From assembly GCA_022606135.1 (NCBI GenBank), contig JABYQN010000004.1, positions 1,736,001-1,800,000 of the forward strand: 64,000 nt of DNA. Reading direction: 5' to 3'. The translations under genes were made by a program, and so were the position numbers. This stretch comes from Fomes fomentarius (lineage: Eukaryota > Basidiomycota > Agaricomycetes > Polyporales > Polyporaceae). The notes beneath the pieces were generated by a model. It saw only the letters and a program-made list of their open reading frames with translations. It did not search any database and had not been told where the DNA came from. Shown here piece after piece: positions 35,413-49,385 of the stretch; position 1 is the stretch's first letter, and each line of letters begins with the position of its first letter.

Positions 35413-37781
35413 ATGAAGCACACCACCTTGGCTGCTACGATAGTGGCTCTTACAGTACGAGCATGGGCCACGAAGATAACCGATATCCAAGGAGTCTCCT
35501 TCCAGTCACCATTCGCTGGTCATTTCGTTTATAACGTGACAGGCGTAGTGACTGCTAAGGTACGCAACAAAGTGATACTCTACTCCGCTAAGCTCTGACA
35601 CTCAATGCAGGACAAATACGGCGTGTGGATACAAGGAGAGCCGTCCGACGATCCACGCGCTTCCAATGGTTTGCGTGTCTACGGTAGTACGGCCAACAGG
35701 CTCATGAACGTGGGCGACCTTATCTCACTCTCCGGTCGTGTCGCCGAGTACCGTAGACCCACAAACGACCTGTTCCTCACCGAGATCGACTACATCAGCT
35801 CTTTCACAACCGTATCAACCGGGCATGCGGTCACGCCGCTCGTCCTTGGGGTTGACCGCACACCACCGCACAACCAGCTCTCGTCCCTTGATGATGGTCG
35901 GGACGGGTGGCTCTCCATCCCGAACAATGTCACCCTGCTCGAGTCCGTGAACGCCACTTTACGTCCAGATCTATACGGACTCGACTTCTGGGAGAGTCTT
36001 GAGGGGCAACTAGTCACCGTCAAGTCTCCCACTGCTGCCAACTTCCCCGATAGATTCGGTTCGGTGTGGGTGTACGGAGATTGGACAACGACCGGACAGA
36101 ACGAGCGCGGCGGCTTGACCATCCACTCCGCTGGTAGATATGCCTCTTTCATCTTGGCTACATTGCTATTCAGCACTCTGTTTAGGGTCAGATGAGGTCC
36201 CTCCCGCACATCCCGAAGCTATCCTCATTGGACGGGCACTGGATGGTACTCGCAATCCCAAGACAGTGATGGGATCTACTCTCGGTGACATCACCGGCAT
36301 TGTGACTTATCAGGTACACTACGCGACAGCTTATATGGGGGATATACTGATTTCTGCGTCTTCAGTTCGGGAGCTACTACATCCTCCCACTAACCGCCCC
36401 AGAGGTGTTGGAATGGCCTGAGTTCAAAGTCCCGCCCGCCTCGTTCAACTCAACGAGCCATCCGTGTGAGCTCCGCATTGGAGACTACAACGTACGTCCT
36501 CAATCACCAGTCAATTGAGGGCTGCCCCAATTCGTCCATGCACTACACAGATTGAGAACATGTCTCCCCGATCACACCACATTCCCAAGATCGCGGAGCA
36601 TATCGTCGACTACTTGCACACCCCCGACATTCTCTTCGTGCAGGAGATCCAGGATGACTCTGGCCCGCGCAACAATGGTGTCGTCTCTGCAAACAAGACG
36701 CTCACGACGCTCGCAGATGCGATTAAGGAGGCGAGCGGCGGCGTGCACTACGAGTTCATCAACATCGAGCCCGAGGATAATCAGGACGGTGGCCAACCTG
36801 GGGGAAACATCCGTGTTGCATACCTGTGAGCTGCGTCCTGGTGCTCGATGCTCGGTGCATACGTTCCTTTGGATGTACGAAACCTAAACGATCTCATAGG
36901 TGGCGCCCCGAGAAGGTCTCACTGGTGCCTGGAACCATTGGGAATGCGACACTCTCCACCGAACCAGTCCTGAACATATTCGGCGATATTCAACTCACGT
37001 CAGTGTGAATTGCTCATCGTCATCGATCCCTATCTGCTGACGCACTGGTTCCGCTTCCACAGCTACAATCCCGGCCGCATTGACCCAACACACCCCGCGT
37101 GGGAGGAAGCCCGCAAACCGCTCGCGGCGCAATGGCAGACCACATCAGGCGAACGCTTCATCACAGTGAACGTGCACTTCAGCTCGAAGCGCGACAGCTC
37201 CTCCGCACAAGGCAACGCGCGTCCGCCGGTCAATGGTGGTTCGGATAAGCGGACTAGCCAAGTTAACGTTACAGCCGTAAGCCGTCCTTCTACTGCTTGG
37301 ATGCGCTCCTAGCTCATCCACTCTCTATAGACTTTCATCGACTCCATCCTCTCCCATGCCCCATCCACAAGCATCATCGTCGCGGGAGATATGAACGAGT
37401 ACCTGGCGACACGCGTGGTCTTCCGTCCCTTCGCCATGCTCCTGCACGATATCAATGAGGTCGTGGGTGTGCCGCGGGAAGAGCGGTATACCTACGCCTA
37501 CGATCAACATGCTCAGGAGATCGACCACATCTTTGTGAGCGATGCCGTTGCAGCGCGCGGAGGTGCTGTTGAGCATGTTCATGTCAACACCTGGGCGAAG
37601 ACCATTGGGGAGAGGGCGAGCGACCATGACCCGACTGTAGCGAGGGTGTGGGTATGCGATGCGGAGCCCAGCGTTGACGGTACGCTAGGTGAGCACCACT
37701 TCTTCTAGAGACAGAAGAGCGCTAACCGGATGTGTCTGCATAGAAGAACTCGGAGCCGAGCATGATCAGGTAGTCTTGTAA
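35413..37781 (+). CDS. Secreted endonuclease/exonuclease/phosphatase-family nuclease
   Basis: Nine exons (35413-35559, 35611-36133, 36186-36313, 36366-36491, 36551-36825, 36900-36998, 37063-37276, 37331-37688, 37744-37781), 635 residues. A signal peptide (MKHTTLAATIVALTVRAWA) is followed by an OB-type domain (about 20-110: VTGVVTAKDKYGVWIQGE...GDLISLSGRVAEY). The DNase I-like fold occupies the C-terminal half: LRIGDYNIENMSP, DILFVQEIQDDSG, ITVNVHFSSK, IIVAGDMNEYLATR and the terminal ERASDHDPTV, which supply the metal-binding Asn, Glu, Asp and the catalytic His. It resembles bacterial ExeM/NucH-type extracellular DNases and should hydrolyse DNA outside the cell, perhaps for phosphate scavenging (inference). 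The last intron (GTGAGC, branch GCTAACC, CATAG) adds EELGAEHDQVVL; read-through would stop at 37708. Confidence 0.9.
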
Positions 37782-38010
37782 TCCTACGGACGGTTGTCAT
37801 CTACCGTTCAGTAACCTTGAACGAGTATTTGTATTATAGTGATTACGAGTTGCTATGATCATATTATTACGTCTGTTTGAGCGACAGTTGTTCAACGCTA
37901 CGGCAAGGCAAACAGAATTGAACGAAATGAAACGGGCTACGCACCCAACTTGATAGCCCTCGTCGTGTTCATCCTCTTCATAGAGTCCATCCCGTCCCTC
38001 GGGATCACTA

Positions 38011-38770
38011 TCATTCCCGACAGCAATGTTCGCCTGTGCCATTCTCCCCCTCCAACAGCACTCCACACGCAACACGTAGGTTAGTGTCAATCCACCCGCA
38101 CTTCCTGATCTTCCAATCCGGACCCTCGGTAGTCCATGGGAGCCAGTCTTCGCTATTCTTATTCTCCGGGTTGCGGATCTCCATGTGGAATCCAACTGAA
38201 ACCAAGATGAAGAGCATGGCGCTCAGCGTCGACACCTTGCCCATGAACGCGAGGGGCCCGAAGAGCGTATCCCAGACACGTTTGGAAAAGCGCTCTTGAG
38301 CCGTCAGCAACCTTAGAGCCCATAATCCAGTCAAGGGCCCATGCCTATGGGTTCTCGAGATGCCTTCAAGTTGTAGGTGTATCCTTCAATCAAGGTATGT
38401 TCGGTATGTTGACATTGCCCTTAGGAGTCAGGCGCTTCCATGGGGTCAGGTACGTTAGGGAACGGTTTCTCAGTAGTAACAGCCACAACTCACCCAATAC
38501 TAAGACGGAACGAGAAGAAAATCTTCGGCTTGCTCGATGATAGCCCACTAGTGATGCGTTCATGCGCCTCTCCCTGGACCTGCACTTTGTTGTACGTGCC
38601 AGTTTCCTCCCGACCATGTAGTAGATGGCCTTCAAGTTAACTTGTCTCTGCTTCACCTCCAGAGGTTGCTTTGATGGCTGCAATGACATCCGGATTGAGC
38701 GCGTGAATGACAACAGTGGCGTGCTTTTTGCACGCATCGACATGGTCTATGTTGGTGCTGTAGAACAGTT
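38011..38770 (-). pseudogene. Decayed, internally deleted copy of the neighbouring 38953-40686 gene
   Basis: Three blocks, in order, match the intact neighbour. (1) HVDACKKHATVVIHALNPDV, resembling HTVHVSGFNDDAETA, ended by a TAA at 38637-38639. (2) A 54-nt block at 38494-38547, same length as exon 2 of the intact gene and still flanked by AG and GT, reading EDFLLVPS-stop-YW where the intact gene has EDLTLIPAKYW; the AAG Lys codon is now TAG (38500-38502). (3) From 38334, AQERFSKRVWDTLFG, VSTLSAMLFILVSVGFHMEI and KCGWIDTNLRVACG, matching VSLSDAVLFLLGSVGFSVSL and KWGWIGAKIRAACG. About 250 central residues are missing. Confidence 0.82.
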
Positions 38771-38952
38771 ACGCCACTTCCCGGCAATGCCACCAGGTCG
38801 CGTCCTCTCGATCACAGCTGTCACGTAGCGTCACATTCACGAGACCGTGTCTACCCAGACGTGGATGTCACTCTTGTTCAGTGCGTCTAAACGCGCTGAA
38901 GGATTTCGACTAACCCCGCTTCGCTCTTGTGACCTGAGTATTGTCTGGAAAT

Positions 38953-40686
38953 TCACAGTTCCGCCGCGCCCACAGCCCCCCTCGCAACCACATCCCCGCC
39001 ATCTACGCCTTCAATCTCGAAGTCATCGAAGACGTCGTCGTAACTGGTCCTGTAATAGAAGCAGCTTCCTTCGGGGACACTTTTCATCAGCTGCTTGTCT
39101 CCAGGAAGCGGCGTCCCACATGCTGCCCGTATCTTCGCGCCTATCCATCCCCATTTCGCGCTATCGATACGCCAGTGCAAGTAGTCGCTCTGTCCGGGAC
39201 CGTCTTCGCTCCACGGATCCTCTGCGCTTTTCAAGGATACACTGAAGCCTACTGAGCCAAGCAAGAATAGAACCGCGTCTGAGAGCGAGACCTTGCTCCC
39301 AACGCCATCTGTTGCTGAGCCAAAGAGAACATCGTGAATCCTCTGTGCATCGGCCGGCCCCAGGCCCCAGTTGGTCCGCTCGTACTTCTCGTGCCGTCGT
39401 TGACGATGTTCCAGTGTGGTATCAAGCTGGATGTCGAACAAGAAACTCCAGCCACGGCCGACCTGAGGCACGTCCTTGATGTCGCGGACGTGGTAGATCT
39501 TGAGCCTATTCTCGGCTGGAGGGGCAGGGTCGTGCACCTGATAGAGGACTCGACAACATCCGGGCACAGGATGAATGAGGAATACGTCGATCAAGGCCGG
39601 GCGAACAGCAGAGTAGACTCGGGTGTACACAGTGACGTTGTTGAGCTGAGACGCGATAGAAACTGTCAATGAACGCATGAATGTCCGGGAAACCGTCACG
39701 TACGCTCTGATGAACTGAACTCTCGTCCCAGGCGTCGACGACTTGAGGCAGCACACCATCGATCAGCTTCGACAACTCATCTGAGCTCAAGGAAGAGCAC
39801 CACATGTTGTGACGGAGGCTGCACTGAATCTTCTTGACGATCATCTCCGTAAGTGGGTTGTCTTCGAGCCTCTCGCAGAGTCGGGCAAACAGCCATTCAG
39901 AGTCCTGCCGCTGGGTCACGTAACGGTCCCAATCGCTGGAAGCCTCAGGAACCAGGAGGTTGAAGACCCTCGAGGCAAACACGAGATAATCAGACGAGTC
40001 GACCCTCTCGATGATTCCTCGCTGAAGCCATTTCCACTCCCGTAGTTTTTCTCTTTGCAAGAGATAATCCATGACCGCTTCTTCAGGCACCATGATCAAA
40101 TCTGATTATACATATTTTGGAGAATGAGAATCTTCGTAATGACGACGGGTATGGGCGTAAATGCGTACTTATGATATCTTTGACGTCTCCCAAGCCACTA
40201 TACGCGGATCCCAACACATCAGTGGGGCATAGTACTACATCCCTCGACGTGAGACGCTGTAGGGGTTGTCAGCGAGGTGCGTGTTCGCCGCGGCATTCGT
40301 TGATTCCTACCCAATACTTGGCCGGAATGAGCGTAAGATCTTCTATGCGGACAGCAAGTGCGGCCTGAAGTGCGTATCGAGACTTCAGACTGAATATATG
40401 CGCTACAAAGACACTGTACACTCACCACATCCTTGCCAGGAACACACTTGATCTCTAAGAAGTCTTCTCCACCTTTGGTACAAGCCCGAATAGCAGTCTC
40501 AGCGTCGTCGTTGAAACCGGAAACATGAACGGTGTGTCCTTGAGGCCCATCTGCCCCGAATGTGTCGTACTTGGGCTTGCGCGATCGTGCTGCGTATTGC
40601 TCGAAGTCGCTGGGCGACAGCCGATGAGAGAGCAACCTAGAAGGCGGAGGGGGTAAAGGCTGCATGGTGGACGAAGGTAAGGGCAA
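38953..40686 (-). CDS. Uncharacterised protein of a locally duplicated fungal family
   Basis: Not recognised. Five exons (40686-40426, 40364-40311, 40256-40169, 40101-39704, 39645-38953) keep frame and give 497 residues; the second ATG at 40665 could also be the start. Exon 2, EDLTLIPAKYW, and the C-terminal VSLSDAVLFLLGSVGFSVSL...SAKWGWIGAKIRAACG are also found in the decayed copy next door, which supports both the exon borders and the family. A hydrophobic stretch AVLFLLGSVGFSV could be buried or membrane-associated; no signal peptide is seen. The middle (VMDYLLQREKLREWKWLQRG; NPLTEMIVKKIQCSLRHNMW) is helical, with many Trp and charged residues. No catalytic motif stands out, so I assign no function. 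Confidence 0.72.
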
Positions 40687-41931
40687 GACGTCGGTCGATT
40701 GGAGCAGGCCTTAAGGCCTTACAGTTGAGCCATTTCTGGACTTACCCAGGAGAATGTAACGTCGTGTTCGAGTGACAATCCGTATCCGAACAGAACTTCG
40801 TCTAACGTCTTCACCAGCCAATGCTACGCTATCACATCTCCACTCCTGGTCGCAAGAGATCAAGAACATACTGTCCAGAGAATACAAAGAATCATACGTC
40901 CGCGCAGAGACATGCATGCATGAGGTTTCAACTGATAAAATGGCAGTTTAATGTGCCGCATGCAGTATGAAAGAAGTTCGACCACCCAGAGAAGCGACAC
41001 AAAGGAAGTTCGGAGAAAGAATCTCCGTTTGAGATCATATGTAACGGAATATGCGCGCTGTCTGTGGTGGAGAACATTGGGATGAGCATGTCTTCGGGTT
41101 TTCGGGAGCGATGAGAGCTTGGGGCGGGCGATTTGAGTCGCCTTCACCGAGGGTGAATCGCCGTACTTGCCCGCCTCGGCCCCCCGCACTCACAACATTC
41201 CGACGGTAGTGCTCTGCAAGCTGACCGTCCTCAAATTATGTGTTCGCAATCGACCCTTGACGCTCCTTCCACGCCTCCATAGGCCGCCGTCTCTCTCTGC
41301 GACGGTCATCTTGGTTCACTTGAATCGTCAGCAATTGCGCATCTCCGGTTTCTGGGCCTTAGCATCCTATTGAACGTCAGACCACCAATGTGTGAAGTTG
41401 ACCTGAATCTATACTCACTTCAGATGAACTGCTCACTTTCCTCGAGTCCGCCACGCCCCTCACTGGCAATGCATGCTGGCTGGGATGTATGTTGAATGTA
41501 AACAACCTGATATATTACCAAACCGTAGTCTTGTTAGAGTTGTATAGTAAACATGGCTGTCAGCTCGAGTGCGGTCTCAGTTTGGGAGGAGCTGACCAGC
41601 AGCTAGAGGACGGAGGATGTGCATAACTGCAAGAAGCAACTCAGCATCGAGACGTAGTCATAACGCGCGGCGAACAGCAAAGTGCAGTGGTATGAGGAGA
41701 ATTTGCAGTGGAGTCTGGAGAGAGTCTCTTCAGAGATGCGTTTGCGCGCTTTTGCGAGGTAGGAACGGGCCGGGAGCCCACTGGTTGCACAGCTCGGGCA
41801 GCCTGAGCCCAACCTAAGCCTAAACCGTGACGTGCCTTTGAAGTCGTCCTTGCAGGGGCAGCAATCCAACATCGAGAGCTCGGTAACTGCATTGCAAATC
41901 ACAAACTTGAGCTCATCATCCATCATTCGCT
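40687..41931. other. 1.24-kb gene-free stretch upstream of ATG17
   Basis: Flanked by divergent gene starts, so it contains both promoters. Short frames on either strand are not protein-like. I see no tRNA, repeat or transposon ends. Confidence 0.5.
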
Positions 41932-43876
41932 ATGTCGCGGTCTCCGACAGCTGAACCTGAGCAACCACATATCGTCTCGCTCGCGCTACAAGCGAAGAAG
42001 GCACTGCAGCAAGGACAAGACCTCTGTCTCAATGCGAGCAAAGTCTCTGCGGCCTCTGCACAAACGGCTGTGGACGTTCTGGCCTTGGATGCGCAGGTTA
42101 GGTGGATGTCTGAAGCCGTCCTAGATCAATTGAAGGTGCGCCAGGATCCCTTATACGCACAGACCGAACATGCCAATGGACGTGTACTTGTAGCTCGCGG
42201 CCCAAGTAGCCAAGAGCATCGAACAGAAGCGTTCGGAACTCGAGAGACAAGTTGAGGTGCGTTCCCTGTTCCGTTTGTTTCCGTTCACATAGTTATGTAT
42301 CAACCAGGAATGGGACAGTATCCGAAATCAACGCACCGACGCGCTTGACGCAGTGCTCGAGTCGCTCGGTACCCAGTCTGTTCCGCCCGACTTCCATTCC
42401 GTTTCTTCAGACTCCTCGCCTTTTGGCAGCCAGAACAACTCCGACGACGAACAAGAGGGAGAGCGTCACGCCGAAGACGATACCACGCCATTTGGACCTC
42501 CTCCTACTAGCCACAATCCCCGGCTGAGCCCCACTGACACTATACGGACTCGCTCTCCAGTGGCGAGGAGACAAGAGAAGAAGAGCAGACGTGCAGACCG
42601 GAGTAGATGGAAGACTCTGAGAGATTTCGTGGATGAACGCGCGATAGAGGATCTGTTAGACACCATTGAGAAGGATAGACTGGAATTCGACGTGGGTATG
42701 AAGCCGTCTTGCATGCCTTCGAGCCTGATGCATGTATTACCTTGTCAGGACATTCTCGCGACAACGTCCGACTACCCCGAATCTCTTACGAAAACGATTG
42801 GTGCTATCAAGGATATGGTCCCAGTTGAAGTTCCATTACCGTCGCTTGATAAAATATTCGAGTCGCAGCACAATGTTTCGTCAAAGATGGCGGAACAGCT
42901 GGAGTTGCTTGCGCGCCATTACGCCAACATGTCGGATGCGCTGCATGACTATGAAGCCGGAGAGGAGTTCGGGGAGGAGGATATGCAAGGTGAGTCGTGT
43001 ATATGATATACTGACGATAGGTCTCAGTAATATCGGCGCAGTTATGAACGCGGACGCGGACGCACTACCCGTTTTGATCTCGGAAATAGAAAGCGGCATG
43101 CAAGCCATCGAAGGTTTCCAGTGGGTCTTATGAGTTTGGAGAGACCCTCAGTTCGTGACTTTTGTCTAGTGAGCAGCTGCTATCAGCGAAAGCCGCCGCG
43201 CAAGAACACCTTGACATTCACACACGTACGCTCACCGACCTCGACGAACTCGGCGACATCATGACGGAGATGCTGGAACGACAACAGAACGTCGAGGTGT
43301 GATTTTACTCCCCTGGTCTTGCACGCATTCGTCTGACCCTAAACGTCCGACCAGACCCAAAGCATCGATCACCTGTCGTATCTTCACGCGCAGTTGTGCC
43401 CGCTCGAAGAGCTGCACCACAAGTACACGTTCTACCAGTATGCATACGGCAGGCTTGTCCTCGAGCTCGCACGCCGCCGACAGTACTGCGAGGCTGCTCA
43501 ACGCATCGTGTCCACCATGATGTCGCAATTGGACGCGATGGCAGAAGGTGTGTTCCCTCGCCATGACCACTCTCGGTTTGATTCGATCAGGTACTGACAT
43601 GCTTGACCAGAGGAACGGGTGTTGAGGGCGGAGTTCCAAGCCGAGCACGGGCAGTATATCCCAGAGGACTTCTGTCTCTACGTTGAGAATCCACCGAACC
43701 GCTGGACTATCAAGACGTGGAATAACGAGCCCCTGGAGACCCTTCCTGTCATAGACAATGATCTGTTAGAAGAAGTGGGTCCGGTCTATACATGTCCCTT
43801 CATCTCGCTGACGAATGTCGTCCACGGTCAGGCGAAGCAGCGGAGGGTTGGATTAGGGACAAGCCAGAGTTTATAA
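41932..43876 (+). CDS. ATG17: ATG17 family autophagy scaffold
   Basis: Nine exons (41932-42135, 42194-42256, 42308-42691, 42749-42989, 43042-43120, 43170-43296, 43355-43547, 43611-43774, 43832-43876), 499 residues. The N-terminus (HIVSLALQAKKALQQGQDLC; AAQVAKSIEQKRSELERQVE) starts a mostly coiled-coil protein. Family landmarks include LLARHYANMSDALHDYEAGE, VLISEIESGMQAIEGFHEQLL, MTEMLERQQNVETQSIDHL, and the C-terminal FQAEHGQYIPEDFCLYVENPP. ATG17 nucleates the phagophore assembly site by dimerising and bridging Atg1 and Atg13 complexes. A Ser/Pro/acidic insert (about 110-170) replaces part of the coiled-coil in the basidiomycete form. The last intron is 57 nt, a multiple of three, so retention would still read through to the same stop with 19 extra residues. 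Confidence 0.9.
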
Positions 43877-44057
43877 TGTCCGGCGTCACCATGTAATCTA
43901 TGTCAGTGAAAACGAGGCGTCCCCCTATATATCGTAGTCTCAGTCTTGAGTAGACACACGTACACGAGATTCAGCCAACCAAACTGAGTTGTTTCATTGC
44001 TGGACAACTGATCGCGAACCATTGTAGAAGTGAAAAAGATCTTCTCCAATCACATAG

Positions 44058-44131
44058 TGAGTCGGCCCAGGTTCGAACTGAGGACCTTCTGTGTGTTAGA
44101 CAGATGCGATAACCAACTACGCCACCGACCC
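44058..44131 (-). tRNA. tRNA-Val(AAC), no intron
   Basis: A 74-nt minus-strand cloverleaf. Acceptor GGGTCGG pairs with CCGACTC (one G-U), discriminator A. The D-arm contains GTAGTTGGTTATC (A box), the anticodon stem TCTGT/ACAGA closes the loop CTAACAC with anticodon AAC, and the T-arm contains GTTCGAACC (B box). AAAAA near 44033-44037 reads as a T run downstream, a Pol III terminator. Confidence 0.95.
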
Positions 44132-44240
44132 TTGCTAGTTAAGCAAGTTGAGTAGCCAATGTTACAACTATTATGTCTTGCGTACTGGCGCCCGGGATTG
44201 ATATTGAGACTGGCTCTCAGCAGCTCTGTACAGTACGACG

Positions 44241-46012
44241 ATGTCTGTCCTTGCGCCCATCATCTGTGACAATGGCACTGGCTTCTCCAAAGTCGGGTAT
44301 GTTCAGTTCGTTCTCTACTCCTCTCACCTCACCCTCACTCTCTACACATCAAAGCTTCGCCGGCAACTCCGATCCGTCATTGTGAGTGCATCCGCGTCCA
44401 TCCTACTGTGGTGTTATGCTTACCTCCATCGTAGCGTGTTCCCAACCGCGATAGCTACACGCGGACCTGCTTCACAACCCAGCCGTACCGGCCCTTCAAT
44501 TCCATCCAAGCCTGGCCATCTCGCATCGAAGCGCGGCGTTGAGGACCTCGACTTCTTCATTGGCGATGAAGCACTCGCTAATGCTCAGACCCCGGGCTAT
44601 GGTATCAACTACCCCATTCGCCATGGCCAAATTGACAATTGGGACTATATGGAGCGATACTGGGAGCAGACGATCTTCAAGTACCTTCGTGCAGAGCCCG
44701 AAGACCATTACTTCCTCCTGGTGCGTCCCTCAGTGCTCGCGTGCTCTGCGCACTGCCTTCCTCTGCGTACTTCCTTCTTCTGATCATGCGCGATCCAATA
44801 TCCCGTGCAGACGGAGCCGCCATTGAACCCTCCAGAGAATCGTGAGCAAACTGCAGAGATCTTTTTTGAGTCGTTCAACATCAAGGGCTTGTACATCGCC
44901 GTGCAGGCCGTCCTTGCCCTTGCCGCATCCTGGTCCTCAAACCGCGTCACCGACCGCACCCTCACCGGAACTGTCATCGACTCTGGTGATGGTGTCACTC
45001 ACGTCATTCCCTGTGCGGAGGGGTATGTTATCGGAAGCGCCATCAAGCACATCCCCATCGCAGGGCGTGACATCACCCAGTTTGTCCTGAACCTGTTGCG
45101 TGAGCGAGGCGAGATGGTGAACGTCCCGCCAGAAGACCATCTCAAAGTTGCAGGGAAGATCAAAGAGCAATACAGCTACGTATGCCAGGATATCGTGAAG
45201 GAGTTCAGGAAGTACGACCAGGAGCCGTACAAGTACTTTGCGCGGTATGAGGGAGAGCATACTGTGACTGGACGGGTACGTCATTACCAACCTGTGCCCA
45301 TACCCCCAAGCTCATACGGACGATTGTAATGAAGAAATATGAGTTGGACGTTGGTTACGAGCGATTCCTTGCGCCAGAGATCTTCTTTAACCCCGAGGTG
45401 TACTCGTCCGACTTCCTCACCCCTCTTCCCGAGATCGTCGATGGCGTCATTCAGCAATCGCCCATTGACGTCCGTCGTGGGCTGTACAAGGTCAGTCGTC
45501 GCATTTCCATCGCAGCTGCTGTTCAACGTACTCAGCAACTATACGTAGAACATTGTCCTGTCTGGTGGCTCTACCATGTTCCAGCACTTCGGACAGCGTC
45601 TCAAGCGCGACTTGAAGCAAATTGTGGATCGTCGATTGGACGCCAGCGCAGCTGCAAGTGGTAGCCAGCTAAGGGTATGTCATATCGCGTGTAATCCTGC
45701 CCTTCATTGGGCTAACCGTAAGATAGTCATCTGGTGTCGAAGTTGAGGTCATCTCCCACAAGCGTCAACGGTACGGTCTATAATCCCTTTCTACAATATC
45801 GTTTTCTCATCGTTTGTTTCTAGCTACGCTGTATGGTTCGGTGGATCCCTCATGGCATCATTGGTGAGCAGTTGTCATATCGTCCTAGCCAACCATGGCG
45901 CTTACTCGAAACACAGCCTGAGTTCTACTCGTTCTGCCACACGAAGGCGCAGTACGAGGAGATTGGGCCTAGCATCTGCAGACGGTACCAGATATTTGGC
46001 AGCGCGACATAA
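44241..46012 (+). CDS. ARP3: ARP3, actin-related subunit of the Arp2/3 complex
   Basis: Nine exons (44241-44296, 44355-44381, 44435-44720, 44811-45275, 45335-45490, 45549-45674, 45727-45770, 45824-45863, 45917-46012), 431 residues, close to the usual length. Start [20 protein letters not shown], then [48 protein letters not shown], the phosphate loop [34 protein letters not shown], the family-typical [20 protein letters not shown], and the end [23 protein letters not shown]3 with Arp2 nucleates branched actin at endocytic sites and hyphal tips. The second exon is only 27 nt. The short first exons and introns are typical of actin genes in basidiomycetes. Confidence 0.96.
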
Positions 46013-46191
46013 GTTAGACAAGGTTGGATGTACGTCACGATTCGGAATGAATAATCACTGTACTATACCGCTCGCACTGGGGAGCCGTTGCATAAGCGGA
46101 CGCGCGCTCAGAATCATTTGCACACTAGTACGACGACAATGGAACTCTCAGTACATTGGTAGCGTAAGGCTAGTGTCGTTGCGTGTAGCCC

Positions 46192-49012
<2,821 letters not shown>

Positions 49013-49385
49013 GCGCGTAGTGAGACTATAGGAGAAAGGCTGCAATAGAATCAGTCAGCAGCAAGACTGGTCACGGTCGGTCGCGCACATCGTGGGCTGG
49101 ATGTGGTAATCCTGTCTCGTGCACGCACCACAGCCGCTTCAGTCTGGGTAGGCATTAGGACACTTCGCCATCGCGGGCGCAATGTTCAGCCGGTGGGAGA
49201 CGGTTGATTGGAGTTTGCGTTTGGTATACGCAGATGGTGGTAAGAAGCGGCTGCTTATAGCATACATGAGCGCTACAGTAGATTACGCTACGGCGAGATG
49301 ACATTGAGGAGCGAAGGTGAAATTTAGACAGCGATACAAAGCGGGTATCGTATATATACACAGTGAACAGCGTTGGCCAATCAAG
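49013..49385. promoter_or_regulatory. SelO upstream region and 3' flank of dehydrogenase copy 2
   Basis: No gene supported. A pyrimidine-rich strand and a TATATATA near 49351 occur without clear context. Confidence 0.45.

Noticed and set aside
37689..37708. Read-through end of the nuclease at 37708
   Set aside because: The donor GTGAGC, branch GCTAACC and acceptor CATAG give a better end at 37781, though the shorter form cannot be excluded.
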